DNA of 64,000 bases, from NCBI RefSeq assembly GCF_005938225.1, contig NZ_VCPC01000001.1:310001-374000 (forward strand), written 5' to 3'. Made by a program: the position numbers and the translations under genes. Positions 24,992 through 33,410 of the stretch are shown piece by piece. The DNA is from Arenibacterium halophilum (lineage in GTDB: Bacteria > Pseudomonadota > Alphaproteobacteria > Rhodobacterales > Rhodobacteraceae). The notes under the pieces are model-generated. The model was not told the DNA's origin. It worked only from the letters and a program-made list of their open reading frames with translations, and made no database searches. The first letter of the stretch is position 1; the number at the start of each line of letters is the position of its first letter.

Positions 24992-27331
24992 TCAGTTTCC
25001 GCCCAGCAGCGCCGGGACAATGGTCACGATGCCCGGGAAGAACCACAGGATGCCAAGCCCCACCACCTGAATGATCACAAAGGGGAAGACGCCGCGGTAG
25101 ATATGGCCGGTCGTCACCTCTTTCGGGGCCACGCCACGCAGGTAGAACAGCGCGAATCCGAAAGGCGGCGTCAGGAACGAGGTTTGCAGGTTAACTGCGA
25201 TCATGATCGTCACCCATTTCGGGTCAAAGCTGCCGCCATAGATCACCGGCCCCACGATGGGGATCACGATGTAGATGATTTCCAAGAAATCCAGCACGAA
25301 ACCCAGCAGGAACAGCACCAGCATCACGATCAGGAAGACTTTGAACTCGTTGTCAAAGCTCATCAGGAATTGCTGGATGTAATGTTCTCCGCCGAACGAG
25401 ATCACCACGAGGTTCAGAAGCTGCGATCCTATCAGGATGGTGAACACCATCGACGTCACCTTGGCCGTTTCCCGCACCACCGGCGGCAGCACCGCCGTGC
25501 GATACAGAACCCAGCAGGCATAGAGCAGGCCGAAGAAGGCGAACATATAGGCAGCATAGGCGAACAGGAAGGCGACCCAGGATTCGAACGGCACCTCGGC
25601 CTGGTTGATGCGCAGGTCGAAATTCATGCCCAGAAGGATCATCACGATGATCGCGAAGGTCGCGTTGATGATGATCTTGCCGGAGCCGCCCTCGTCACGC
25701 AGCTTGCGATAGGCCGCCAGCATGATCGCCCCCGCGGCCCCCAGCGCAGCGGCCGGGGTTGGGTTGGTGATGCCACCCAAGATCGAGCCCAGAACTGCAA
25801 TGATCAGCACCAGCGGCGGGAACACCACGCGGATCAGATCGTTCTGCGCCAACCGGGCTGCAGCCTCGCGGCAGGACCACAGCGTGATCGCCAGCGGGAT
25901 CAGCAGGATCAGCACGGTGACGCCGGCGCTGGTGTCAGGCTGGATCAGCAGCAGATCGGCCAGAATCATCAGCGCGACCCCAACGCCGCCAATCATCAGC
26001 GGGCGCGGATCTAGCGAAGGTGCGATCCCACGCGCCGTGGTCAGCACCAGCCCCAGCAAAAGCGCGATGATGGCGACTCCGGTCCCGATGGGCGCGGCCC
26101 AAGGCAACGGAACAGGCTCGTCCGTGCCGCCGGCTTCCGCAGCAGCCGCGACATTCGCCGCCGTTTCCCCTGCGATGCGGACGGATTCATCCCAGCGCGC
26201 CTGCCCGTGCAATTCGATCATCGCGGCCTGGCATTGCTCGGACACATTGGTACGCAGGATCGACACGGTATCGCCCGTGGACTGAGCGGTGGTGTGCAGC
26301 ACCTGGTCGCCGACGATTTCCATGTATCCCAGCGCGATAGTCCCGAAAATTGCCACGGCCGGCACGATCAGGAACCATGTCAGCGCCTCGGAGCGGGTGA
26401 TCACCTCGCCCGAACCATGGCCCACGTCAACGGCGGGTGCCCGCGACGGGTTGAACAGCGCGTAGCCAAAGGCATAGGCAGCATAGAGAACGGCCAGCAG
26501 GATGCCCGGAAGCATCGCGGCCTGAAACAGCGTGCCGACCGACACCACCGCAGGGCGTCCCAGATAGGTCAGCGCGTCGGTACAGCCGGCAGCCTGCGCG
26601 CGGGTTTCCTGCGCCGTCGAATACAGATCGCCCGCCAGTGTCCCCAGCAGAACGATCACGATCGAGGGCGGAATGATCTGGCCCAACGTGCCAGAGGCCG
26701 CGATGACCCCGGTCGAGATTTCCGGGGAATAGCCGTTGCGCAGCATCGTGGGCAGCGACAGCAGGCCCATGGTGACAACCGTAGCCCCGACGATGCCCGT
26801 GGATGCCGCAAGGAACGCGCCCACAACAACAACCGACACGGCCAGACCACCCGGCAGCGGGCCAAACACCCGCGCCATGGTGGTCAGCAGATCCTCGGCG
26901 ATCTTGGACCGCTCCAGCACGATGCCCATCATCACGAACATCAGCACGGCCAGCAGCGTTTCGATGCTTTGCCCTGCAAAAACCCGTTCATTCATGCGGT
27001 TCACGATGAACGACAGGTTGCGGTTGACCGCCATTTCCCAACCGCCGGGGAACACGGATTCCGCCACGCGCGGCAAATCGGGGTATCGGAATACGCTGAT
27101 CGCGTCGCGATGCACCCCCTGCGCCAGCAAGGCGTTGTATGCCTCGGACCCAGTGTCGATCGCCTGATGGATCAACAGCCCCGCGCTGTCGAGCGCGGCA
27201 ATGATACCGAAGGAAATAACCCCGGCGCCCGCGATGGCAAAGGCCACCGGAAAGCCGGACAGAATTCCGCCGAAGAGGCAGAAGAGAACGATAATCAGAC
27301 CGATCTCGACGCCATCAAGTCCCAGAAACAT
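24992..27331 (-). CDS. dctM: TRAP transporter large permease, extended DctM
   Basis: Membrane permease of a sodium-driven TRAP transporter. 779 residues, against about 430 for the usual DctM. N-terminal half: GLIIVLFCLFGGILSGFPVAFAI and the GIVGATVVTMGLLSLPTMLRNGYS and GTLGQIIPPSIVIVLLG motifs of the scissor-like elevator. A long insert of about 330 residues with extra helices and a periplasmic loop (NVSEQCQAAMIELHGQ) separates this from the C-terminal part LDFLEIIYIVIPIVGPVI and LQTSFLTPPFGFALFYLRG. Such long forms go with the lactate/2-oxo-acid-type binding protein found upstream. Third gene of the leftward operon dctP-dctQ-dctM. Confidence 0.93.
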   Translation of the reverse strand: MFLGLDGVEIGLIIVLFCLFGGILSGFPVAFAIAGAGVISFGIIAALDSAGLLIHQAIDTGSEAYNALLAQGVHRDAISVFRYPDLPRVAESVFPGGWEMAVNRNLSFIVNRMNERVFAGQSIETLLAVLMFVMMGIVLERSKIAEDLLTTMARVFGPLPGGLAVSVVVVGAFLAASTGIVGATVVTMGLLSLPTMLRNGYSPEISTGVIAASGTLGQIIPPSIVIVLLGTLAGDLYSTAQETRAQAAGCTDALTYLGRPAVVSVGTLFQAAMLPGILLAVLYAAYAFGYALFNPSRAPAVDVGHGSGEVITRSEALTWFLIVPAVAIFGTIALGYMEIVGDQVLHTTAQSTGDTVSILRTNVSEQCQAAMIELHGQARWDESVRIAGETAANVAAAAEAGGTDEPVPLPWAAPIGTGVAIIALLLGLVLTTARGIAPSLDPRPLMIGGVGVALMILADLLLIQPDTSAGVTVLILLIPLAITLWSCREAAARLAQNDLIRVVFPPLVLIIAVLGSILGGITNPTPAAALGAAGAIMLAAYRKLRDEGGSGKIIINATFAIIVMILLGMNFDLRINQAEVPFESWVAFLFAYAAYMFAFFGLLYACWVLYRTAVLPPVVRETAKVTSMVFTILIGSQLLNLVVISFGGEHYIQQFLMSFDNEFKVFLIVMLVLFLLGFVLDFLEIIYIVIPIVGPVIYGGSFDPKWVTIMIAVNLQTSFLTPPFGFALFYLRGVAPKEVTTGHIYRGVFPFVIIQVVGLGILWFFPGIVTIVPALLGGN

Positions 27332-27346
27332 GCGCCCTGCCCCCTG

Positions 27347-28240
27347 TTAGTGCGTGCCTTCATAGGCTTCTTCGCCCGCGCCCAGCGTGTCACGGTCGAT
27401 ATGTTTGTTTTCGCTTTCCTCGCCTTCGCGGAACTCCAGAAGCGAGCGATAGAAGAACGCCACGGCCTGCAGCAGAACCAATGCGGTAAAGGCCAGCATC
27501 AGGATCTTGAACAGGAAGTAGGCGTTGAACCCGTTGGGCGAGAAACCGATAGTTTCAACGCTCCATTTCATGATCTTCGACTTGCGCAGCAGCAGGTCCA
27601 GCTTGTCGCTGGCCGATACCTTGGGTGTCACAAGGCTGCGCCACAGGAAAAACCACGCATATAGCCATGTCAGGATGGCGGCAGGCAGCATGAAGAAGAT
27701 CGACCCGAACATGTCGATGATCTTCTTGGTACGGAATTTCACGACGGAATACACAAGGTCCACGCGCACGTGGCCGCCCTGCACAAAGGTGTAGGTCACG
27801 CAGAGCGCGACGATCATGGCATTGTACAGCTTCAGCTCTTCGCTGAACCAACCAACAGACTGTTCAAAACCAAGTCCCAGCGGCGAAATCGACAAGGTGC
27901 CAAGCCGGAAGATGGATTGCAGGAACACGATCATCACCTGCTGCAGCACCATCAGCAGCCCGACCCATGCGGCCAGACGTCCGACGCCATTGGCAAAGCC
28001 TTCGAGCCCGCGCGTCACACCCCACATGAACCCGGGCCGGATCAGCCCGATCACGGTGATGACAAGGAACAGGTCCAGCGCCACGAAGAACAGCTCGACC
28101 GACGCGCCGTAGTAGATGAAGCGCACCAGCGATTCACCGTTCGACCAATCCAGCCAGAGGCTTGGATGCGACAGCGCGTAGAAGAAGTTGTAGAACCCCA
28201 GGCCGATGTTCGTCACCAGCCAGACCAATGCGTCACCCAT
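27347..28240 (-). CDS. dctQ: TRAP transporter small permease, long DctQ
   Basis: 297 residues, longer than the usual ~180. Hydrophobic segments at VWLVTNIGLGFYNFFYA, SVELFFVALDLFLVITVIGL, GRLAAWVGLLMVLQQVMIVF, KLYNAMIVALCVTYTFVQ and SIFFMLPAAILTWLYAWFF, the last preceded by VRVDLVYSVVKFRTKK, the family's conserved HxRVDL-type motif (here HVRVDLVY). Sits 15 bases before dctM and 72 after dctP; a strong terminator lies between dctP and this gene. Confidence 0.9.
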   Translation of the reverse strand: MGDALVWLVTNIGLGFYNFFYALSHPSLWLDWSNGESLVRFIYYGASVELFFVALDLFLVITVIGLIRPGFMWGVTRGLEGFANGVGRLAAWVGLLMVLQQVMIVFLQSIFRLGTLSISPLGLGFEQSVGWFSEELKLYNAMIVALCVTYTFVQGGHVRVDLVYSVVKFRTKKIIDMFGSIFFMLPAAILTWLYAWFFLWRSLVTPKVSASDKLDLLLRKSKIMKWSVETIGFSPNGFNAYFLFKILMLAFTALVLLQAVAFFYRSLLEFREGEESENKHIDRDTLGAGEEAYEGTH

Positions 28241-28264
28241 CGCCTTTGCCCCTAAGCCAAAAAA

Positions 28265-28289
28265 GCCGTGCGCGGATGTCGCGCACGGC
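28265..28289 (-). terminator. Terminator between dctP and dctQ
   Basis: Minus strand: GCCGTGCGCG - ACATC - CGCGCACGGC then TTTTTTGG, 24 bases after the dctP stop and 25 before dctQ. A 10-bp perfect stem plus six T residues. Confidence 0.85.
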
Positions 28290-28312
28290 CGGTTTGTTTC
28301 GGAATTGCCCGC

Positions 28313-29401
28313 TTACATCGCCGCCAGAACGCGGTTGCGCTGCTGAGCGTAGTAGCTGTCGGACACCGACAACCAGCCCGAGGTCGAGCGCAGCGAGGCC
28401 TGGGCCGACTCGTGGATCTTCTTGAACAGATCGTCCGAGGTATAGCCGTTCAGCAGTTCGATCGAAGCCGCGCCGAAGGCATCCCACACGTCTTCCGAGA
28501 ATTCCTTGACCTGCGCACCGCCCGATTTCAGACGCTCCAGCGCGGGGCCGTTGTTCGCGATGAACTGCGCATAGTTGGCCTGATGCGCGTCGGCGCAGGC
28601 GATTTCGTAAATCTTCTGCTGCGACGGGGTCAGGCTGTTGAACACTTCCAGGTTCATGCCAACCGACAGTGCGGCGCCCGGCTCGTGGAAACCGGCGGGA
28701 TAGTAGAAGTCACAGACTTCCTGCAGGCCCAGCTTTTCGTCCGACCAGGGGCCGATCCACTCGGTGCCGTCCAGTGCGCCGGTCGACAGCGCCTGATAGA
28801 TTTCGCCGCCCGGCAGAACCTGAACCGAAGCGCCCAGCTTCGACAGCGCTTCGCCGCCCAGGCCCGGCATACGGAACTTGAGGCCCTTGAAGTCGTCGGC
28901 CGAGGTGATTTCCTTGCGGTACCAGCCGCCACCCTGCGCGCCGGTCTGACCCGCGATGTAGGACCGCACGCCGAACACTTCGCCCAGCTCCTGGTGCAGT
29001 GCCATGCCATCCTGGCCGTAGTACCAGGTCATGATCTCGGGCACGGTCATGCCGAAGGGAACAGCGGTGAAATAGGCCCATGCGGGGTGCTGGCCGACCC
29101 AGTAATAGTCGGCGCCGTGGTACATGTCGGCCTGGCCCGAAACGGTGGCGTCAAAGCTTTCGAACGCGCCAACCAGTTCGCCTGCGGCCTTGGGTTCAAC
29201 CGTCAGCTGACCGTCGGTTGCCTCGGTGATCGAATTCGCAACGCGCTCGACCGAATCCCACACGCCAGCCAGACCACGCGGCCAGGTGGTGACCATGGTC
29301 AGGGTCCGTTTGCCCTGAGCATAGGCCGGTGCAGCCAGTGCAGTGGTCGCCGCAGCGCCGCCACCCAGTGCCGTTGTCTTCAAAAATGAACGACGGTCCA
29401 T
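28313..29401 (-). CDS. dctP: TRAP transporter substrate-binding protein, lactate/2-oxo-acid type
   Basis: 362 residues, periplasmic. The N-terminus MDRRSFLKTTALGGGAAATT carries a twin-arginine signal (RRSFLK) and an AYA-Q cleavage region, so it is exported folded. MVTTWPRGLAGVWDSVERVA, FDATVSGQADMYHGADYYW and the GQTGAQGGGWYRKEI segment resemble the TakP / calcium-lactate-binding branch of DctP proteins, which bind 2-oxo or hydroxy acids as dimers. Start chosen at the ATG after GGAGGAG. First gene of the operon; the terminator that follows probably keeps its level above that of the permeases. Confidence 0.92.
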   Translation of the reverse strand: MDRRSFLKTTALGGGAAATTALAAPAYAQGKRTLTMVTTWPRGLAGVWDSVERVANSITEATDGQLTVEPKAAGELVGAFESFDATVSGQADMYHGADYYWVGQHPAWAYFTAVPFGMTVPEIMTWYYGQDGMALHQELGEVFGVRSYIAGQTGAQGGGWYRKEITSADDFKGLKFRMPGLGGEALSKLGASVQVLPGGEIYQALSTGALDGTEWIGPWSDEKLGLQEVCDFYYPAGFHEPGAALSVGMNLEVFNSLTPSQQKIYEIACADAHQANYAQFIANNGPALERLKSGGAQVKEFSEDVWDAFGAASIELLNGYTSDDLFKKIHESAQASLRSTSGWLSVSDSYYAQQRNRVLAAM

Positions 29402-29658
29402 GTTGTACTCCTCCCAACGGTTTGCCGATCCGCCTGTTCCCGGCGGCCGGAATTTGAGTGCCGTCACACTACCCTTTGGGCCACCGTTGTGAATACCTTT
29501 TCAGCCGGGTTTCCGCACGGGAATCGGGCATTTGGATAGAAAAGTTAATCAGTTGCGATGGGACAGCGAAGCAAATGTTACTGAATTGTTGCGACACTAT
29601 TTCAGAACCCAAACAGCCCTGATTCAACGCCGAATCAGAGGCGTGTGATTCGAGCCGG

Positions 29659-30636
29659 TCAGGAGCCGAATCGGTCAGCCGGAAACCCAGTGGCGGTGAA
29701 GCGATCCCAGATGCGCGCGGCACAATCCGGCGCGTCGGGCGACAGGCAGTTGTCGCGGAAGTACCACGCCAGATACTGGGCATAGCCACCGCGCCTTTCG
29801 GTCGCCCGAGCCAAGGCCCGAGTAAATGCGGGTGCGTCGGTCACGGTTTCGGCGATGTGGTGAAAGTCGGACGCGCCAAACAGGACTGCGGGGGTGCGGT
29901 GCAGGTAACCCTCCAGCGCCACGGTGGAATTGATCGACACGGTCGCGCAGGCGGCTGACAGGATATCGTGCACATTTGCGTTGGTTATCAACAGGTCGGG
30001 ATGGCTCTGCGCCAGATCGTCAAGCTGTGCCAGATCGTCCGGCGTACTAGCATTCGGGTGCGGCTTGACCACGACGCGCCGCCCCCCGGCCCCGGCCAGC
30101 ACCGCGCGCAGCATCGCGAAGTCGTCGAAATCAGTCGCGCCCGAGTCGATGGGATAGCGGCCTTGGAAGAACACTGCGATCACACCCGGCTCGACCAGCT
30201 CCACCTGTTCAGGCTGAGGATAGCGCGACTTGCGCGGCAGGACGTATTGTTGCCGCAACCTTTGGAACAGGTCGCGCGCCGGGCGATACCGGACCGCGCT
30301 TTCATCATAGACCAACCCGGCGATGCCTGACCGATACCGCGTGCCGCGCGGGTCCAGATGCCAGTAGCCCCGAAAATAAGCCAGACCTGCGTTCAGTACG
30401 TTGTCAGCCACCACGCTGCGGTCGTCAATGATGTGCAGATTGCCATCGTCAAAGCGGCCGTCGCAAACCGCATGGGTCCCTACACGAATATTGCCGTCGC
30501 GCTGGCGCCGTTCGACCGTGATGCCGTGCGCCTGCGCCAAATCCTCTATCACACCGTACAGCCGCAGGAACGGCACCGAAAAATCGCGCGACAGATGCGC
30601 GGCTTTCAGATGCAGGATGATGCGGGGCTTTGACAT
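29659..30636 (-). CDS. Capsule-polysaccharide-type glycosyltransferase-like protein
   Basis: 325 residues, ATG at 30636 (MSKPRIILHLKAAHLSRDFS). The C-terminal half, RRVVVKPHPNASTPDD, then ILSAACATVSINSTVALEGYL and TPAVLFGASDFHHIAETV, resembles the KpsC/KpsS and poly-glycerol-phosphate-transferase group that bind nucleotide-sugars with an HP / NS-E pattern (H in KPHP, E in VALEG). No membrane segments. It stands alone between the TRAP and ilv operons with no capsule genes around, so its product is unknown. A CTGATTC-6-GAATCAG hairpin (29619-29638) follows its stop on the minus strand. Confidence 0.7.
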   Translation of the reverse strand: MSKPRIILHLKAAHLSRDFSVPFLRLYGVIEDLAQAHGITVERRQRDGNIRVGTHAVCDGRFDDGNLHIIDDRSVVADNVLNAGLAYFRGYWHLDPRGTRYRSGIAGLVYDESAVRYRPARDLFQRLRQQYVLPRKSRYPQPEQVELVEPGVIAVFFQGRYPIDSGATDFDDFAMLRAVLAGAGGRRVVVKPHPNASTPDDLAQLDDLAQSHPDLLITNANVHDILSAACATVSINSTVALEGYLHRTPAVLFGASDFHHIAETVTDAPAFTRALARATERRGGYAQYLAWYFRDNCLSPDAPDCAARIWDRFTATGFPADRFGS

Positions 30637-30833
30637 GGCTTGCTGTTCTGGACCGTTACGACAGCAAGACCAGCTTTGCCCGGCCCGGTCAAACGCGTGA
30701 GGCGCGAATCCCTGGTGACGAAACCCTATGAATCGGCCCGATGTATTTTCGAAATCCACCTTAAACAGCCGCCCTGCGCAACAATATGTCGCAAAAAATC
30801 GCCCTAGAGACAGATTTGCGAAACTTTTGCCGG

Positions 30834-30862
30834 TTGACCTCGGGAAATCAGGCTCCTAATCT
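30834..30862 (+). promoter_or_regulatory. Sigma-70-type promoter of the ilv operon
   Basis: TTGACC at 30834-30839, 17-base spacer, TAATCT at 30857-30862: close to consensus with ideal spacing. Transcription would start near 30869, about 20 bases before the leader-peptide ATG. Confidence 0.7.
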
Positions 30863-30890
30863 TCGCCCACACGCAAGGAGACCCCGGACC

Positions 30891-30938
30891 ATGAATACTC
30901 TGGTCGTAATTGTAGGAACCACGCGCATGGGCCGGTAA
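30891..30938 (+). CDS. ilv leader peptide MNTLVVIVGTTRMGR
   Basis: A 15-codon ORF preceded by AAGGAG (30875-30880). Codons 4-8 are Leu-Val-Val-Ile-Val, the products and intermediates of the pathway the downstream genes start. Its last codons (Arg-Met-Gly-Arg) contain one arm of the antiterminator described next. This is the classic design of a ribosome-mediated attenuator, comparable to ilvB and ilvG leaders of enterobacteria, though shorter. Too short for gene callers, so probably unannotated. Confidence 0.85.
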   Translation: MNTLVVIVGTTRMGR

Positions 30939-30991
30939 CGGTAGACCATAATCTGACCCATGCGCCTCCGACACCCTCGGGGGCTTTTTTT
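30923..30991 (+). promoter_or_regulatory. ilv transcription attenuator: antiterminator and terminator
   Basis: Segment 2, GCGCATGGG (30923-30931), is fully complementary to segment 3, CCCATGCGC (30957-30965). Segment 3 overlaps the start of the terminator stem GCCTCCGA (30964-30971) - CACCC - TCGGGGGC (30977-30984), followed by TTTTTTT (30985-30991). The 2:3 and terminator pairings exclude one another. A ribosome stalled at the Leu/Val/Ile codons would leave segment 2 free (read-through); one that reaches the stop would cover it (termination). Confidence 0.88.
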
Positions 30992-31032
30992 ATGTCGAAA
31001 GACCGGCGATGCCGTTGAACGGAGCAAGGAAG

Positions 31033-32787
31033 ATGACAAAGGAAATGACCGGCGCGAAGATGGTTGTTCAGGCCCTGAAAGATCAGGGTGTGGATACGAT
31101 TTTCGGCTATCCCGGCGGGGCGGCATTGCCCATTTATGATGAAATCTTTCAGCAGAACGATATCCGGCACGTCCTGGTCCGCCATGAACAGGGCGCGGTG
31201 CACGCCGCCGAAGGCTATGCGCGCTCGACCGGCAAGGTGGGTGTGGTTCTGGTGACATCCGGCCCCGGCGCGACCAACACGGTGACCGGCCTGACCGACG
31301 CGCTGCTCGACTCGATCCCGATCCTGGTGCTGTCGGCGCAGGTGCCGACCTTCCTCATCGGCTCGGACGCGTTCCAGGAGGCCGATACCGTCGGCATCAC
31401 CCGCCCCTGCACGAAACACAACTGGCTGGTGAAGGACACCGACCGCCTGCCCGCCGTCCTACACGAGGCGTTCCACGTCGCACGCTCGGGCCGGCCCGGT
31501 CCGGTGCTGGTTGATATCCCGAAGGACGTTCAATTCGCCTCGGGCACCTATACGCCGCCGAAGCCCTCGACCTCGCATTATCAGCCGCGCCAGAAAGGCA
31601 GCATGGAGGAGATCACCGAGCTGGTCGCCGCCATCGAAAAGGCCAAGCGGCCGGTTTTCTATACCGGCGGCGGCGTCATCAACTCGGGCCCGGCGGCGAG
31701 CCAACTGCTGCGTGAACTGGTGGACGCGACCGGCTTTCCCGTCACTTCGACGCTGATGGGGCTGGGTGCCTATCCGGCCAGCGGCAAGAACTGGTTGGGG
31801 ATGCTGGGGATGCATGGCCTGTACGAGGCCAACATGGCGACCCACGGCTGTGATCTGCTGATCAACATCGGCGCGCGGTTCGACGACCGGATCACCGGCC
31901 GCATCGACGCCTTCAGCCCGAAATCGACCAAGGCGCATATCGACATCGACCCCTCGTCGATCAACAAGGTCATCAAGACCGACATCCCGATCGTGGGCGA
32001 CGTGGGACACGTTCTGGAAGACATCCTGAAGGTGTGGAAATCGCGCGGCCGCAAGACCGACGCCGAGGCGCTGGTCAAATGGAACCGTCAGATCGACGAA
32101 TGGCGCAAGATCGAGTGCCTGCGCTACACGCCGTCGACCACCTCGATCAAGCCGCAGTATGCGCTGCAACGGCTTGAGGCGCTGACCAAGGACCGCAAGG
32201 ATCGCTTCATCACCACCGAGGTGGGCCAGCATCAGATGTGGGCCGCGCAATTCCTGAATTTCGAGGATCCGAACCACTGGATGACCTCGGGCGGGCTGGG
32301 CACCATGGGCTATGGCTTCCCGGCGTCCATCGGCGTGCAGATGGCCCACCGCGAGGCGCTGGTGATCAACGTCGCGGGCGAAGCCAGCTGGCTGATGAAC
32401 ATGCAGGAAATGGGCACGGCGGTGCAATACAACCTGCCGGTGAAACAGTTCATCCTGAACAACGAACGCCTTGGCATGGTGCGTCAGTGGCAGCAGCTGC
32501 TGCACGGCGAGCGGTATTCACAATCCTGGTCCGAGGCGCTGCCCGATTTCGTCAAGCTGGCCGAAGCCTTTGGCGCCAAGGGTATCCTGTGCAAGGACCC
32601 GGCCGATCTGGACGATGCGATCATGGAGATGCTGAACTACGACGGGCCGGTGATCTTCGACTGCCTGGTGGAAAAGCACGAAAACTGCTTCCCCATGATC
32701 CCCTCGGGCAAGGCGCATAACGAAATGCTGCTGGGCGACGCCGAAACCAAGGGCGCGATCGACGCCAAGGGTTCGGTGCTGGTCTGA
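31033..32787 (+). CDS. ilvB: Acetolactate synthase large subunit
   Basis: Thiamine-diphosphate enzyme joining two pyruvates (or pyruvate and 2-oxobutyrate) at the head of Val/Leu/Ile synthesis. 584 residues from the ATG at 31033. TPP-activating Glu52 in RHEQGA; GYPGGAALPIYDE at the N-terminus; FAD-region IGARFDDRITGR; C-terminal TPP region with NLPVKQFILNNERLGMVRQW. The usual GDG metal motif reads G449-E450-A451-S452 here, an Asp-to-Glu change, probably a lineage trait. First structural gene behind the attenuator; its stop overlaps the next gene by one base (TGATG). Confidence 0.96.
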   Translation: MTKEMTGAKMVVQALKDQGVDTIFGYPGGAALPIYDEIFQQNDIRHVLVRHEQGAVHAAEGYARSTGKVGVVLVTSGPGATNTVTGLTDALLDSIPILVLSAQVPTFLIGSDAFQEADTVGITRPCTKHNWLVKDTDRLPAVLHEAFHVARSGRPGPVLVDIPKDVQFASGTYTPPKPSTSHYQPRQKGSMEEITELVAAIEKAKRPVFYTGGGVINSGPAASQLLRELVDATGFPVTSTLMGLGAYPASGKNWLGMLGMHGLYEANMATHGCDLLINIGARFDDRITGRIDAFSPKSTKAHIDIDPSSINKVIKTDIPIVGDVGHVLEDILKVWKSRGRKTDAEALVKWNRQIDEWRKIECLRYTPSTTSIKPQYALQRLEALTKDRKDRFITTEVGQHQMWAAQFLNFEDPNHWMTSGGLGTMGYGFPASIGVQMAHREALVINVAGEASWLMNMQEMGTAVQYNLPVKQFILNNERLGMVRQWQQLLHGERYSQSWSEALPDFVKLAEAFGAKGILCKDPADLDDAIMEMLNYDGPVIFDCLVEKHENCFPMIPSGKAHNEMLLGDAETKGAIDAKGSVLV

Positions 32788-33398
32788 TGCGGTGGCGGGC
32801 GGCCCTGGCCGCGGCCCTTGTGGTACTGGCGCCCTTGGGTGCCGGGGCGCAGGAATTTGGCGGGCTGGACATCGGCCAGCCCATCGCCAACACCCAGCGC
32901 CTTGGCCTGCCGCTGGGCAGCCAGTACGTCGGCGGCTACCGGGCCCAGAAGTGGGCGCGGCCAAACGGGGTCGAGCTGTCGATCACCGCCGTGCCCGCCG
33001 GGCCGATCGTTTACATGGAATCCTTTCCCACTGCCTATCACCAGCCGGTGCAGGGCGAAGGGCTTCGGTTTCGCGTGACGACACAGGCCGCCGCGCTCGA
33101 CATGCTGGGCGGCCCGGGGTTCTATTTCACCGGGCGCGGCCAGTTCGCCACCACCAACGGTCAGGACGTGTGGTTTCATTCCTACGCGTTGACCGACCGG
33201 CCCAACGTGATCGTCACCTTTGCATTCACCGCCCCGGTGTCGGCGCGGCGGCTGAACGATCAGGGGCAGTTGCTGCAAAACCCCGACGCCGTGCTGGATA
33301 GCATGATCGTCGCCGATTACGCCTATCAGCTGAAGATCTGGGGCGGCGAAGGCGTTGCCCGCCCCGGCTACAACACGATCAACCTGAATTACCAATAA
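32787..33398 (+). CDS. Secreted protein of unknown function between ilvB and ilvN
   Basis: 203 residues. A signal peptide (MRWRAALAAALVVLAPLGAG, cleavage near AGAQ) predicts the periplasm. The mature part (FGGLDIGQPIANTQRLGLPL, then YVGGYRAQKWARPNGVELSITAV) has no domain I recognise; its aromatic-rich beta-like pattern suggests a beta-sandwich. It starts one base inside the ilvB stop and ends 12 bases before ilvN, so it is a true operon member. Why an exported protein sits within a biosynthetic operon is unclear. Confidence 0.75.
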   Translation: MRWRAALAAALVVLAPLGAGAQEFGGLDIGQPIANTQRLGLPLGSQYVGGYRAQKWARPNGVELSITAVPAGPIVYMESFPTAYHQPVQGEGLRFRVTTQAAALDMLGGPGFYFTGRGQFATTNGQDVWFHSYALTDRPNVIVTFAFTAPVSARRLNDQGQLLQNPDAVLDSMIVADYAYQLKIWGGEGVARPGYNTINLNYQ

Positions 33399-33410
33399 AC
33401 GGATCCTGCC

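Noticed and set aside
26207-27664. Open frame opposite dctM/dctQ
   Set aside because: Rich in His/Gln/Arg with no domain pattern; shadow of the permease genes.
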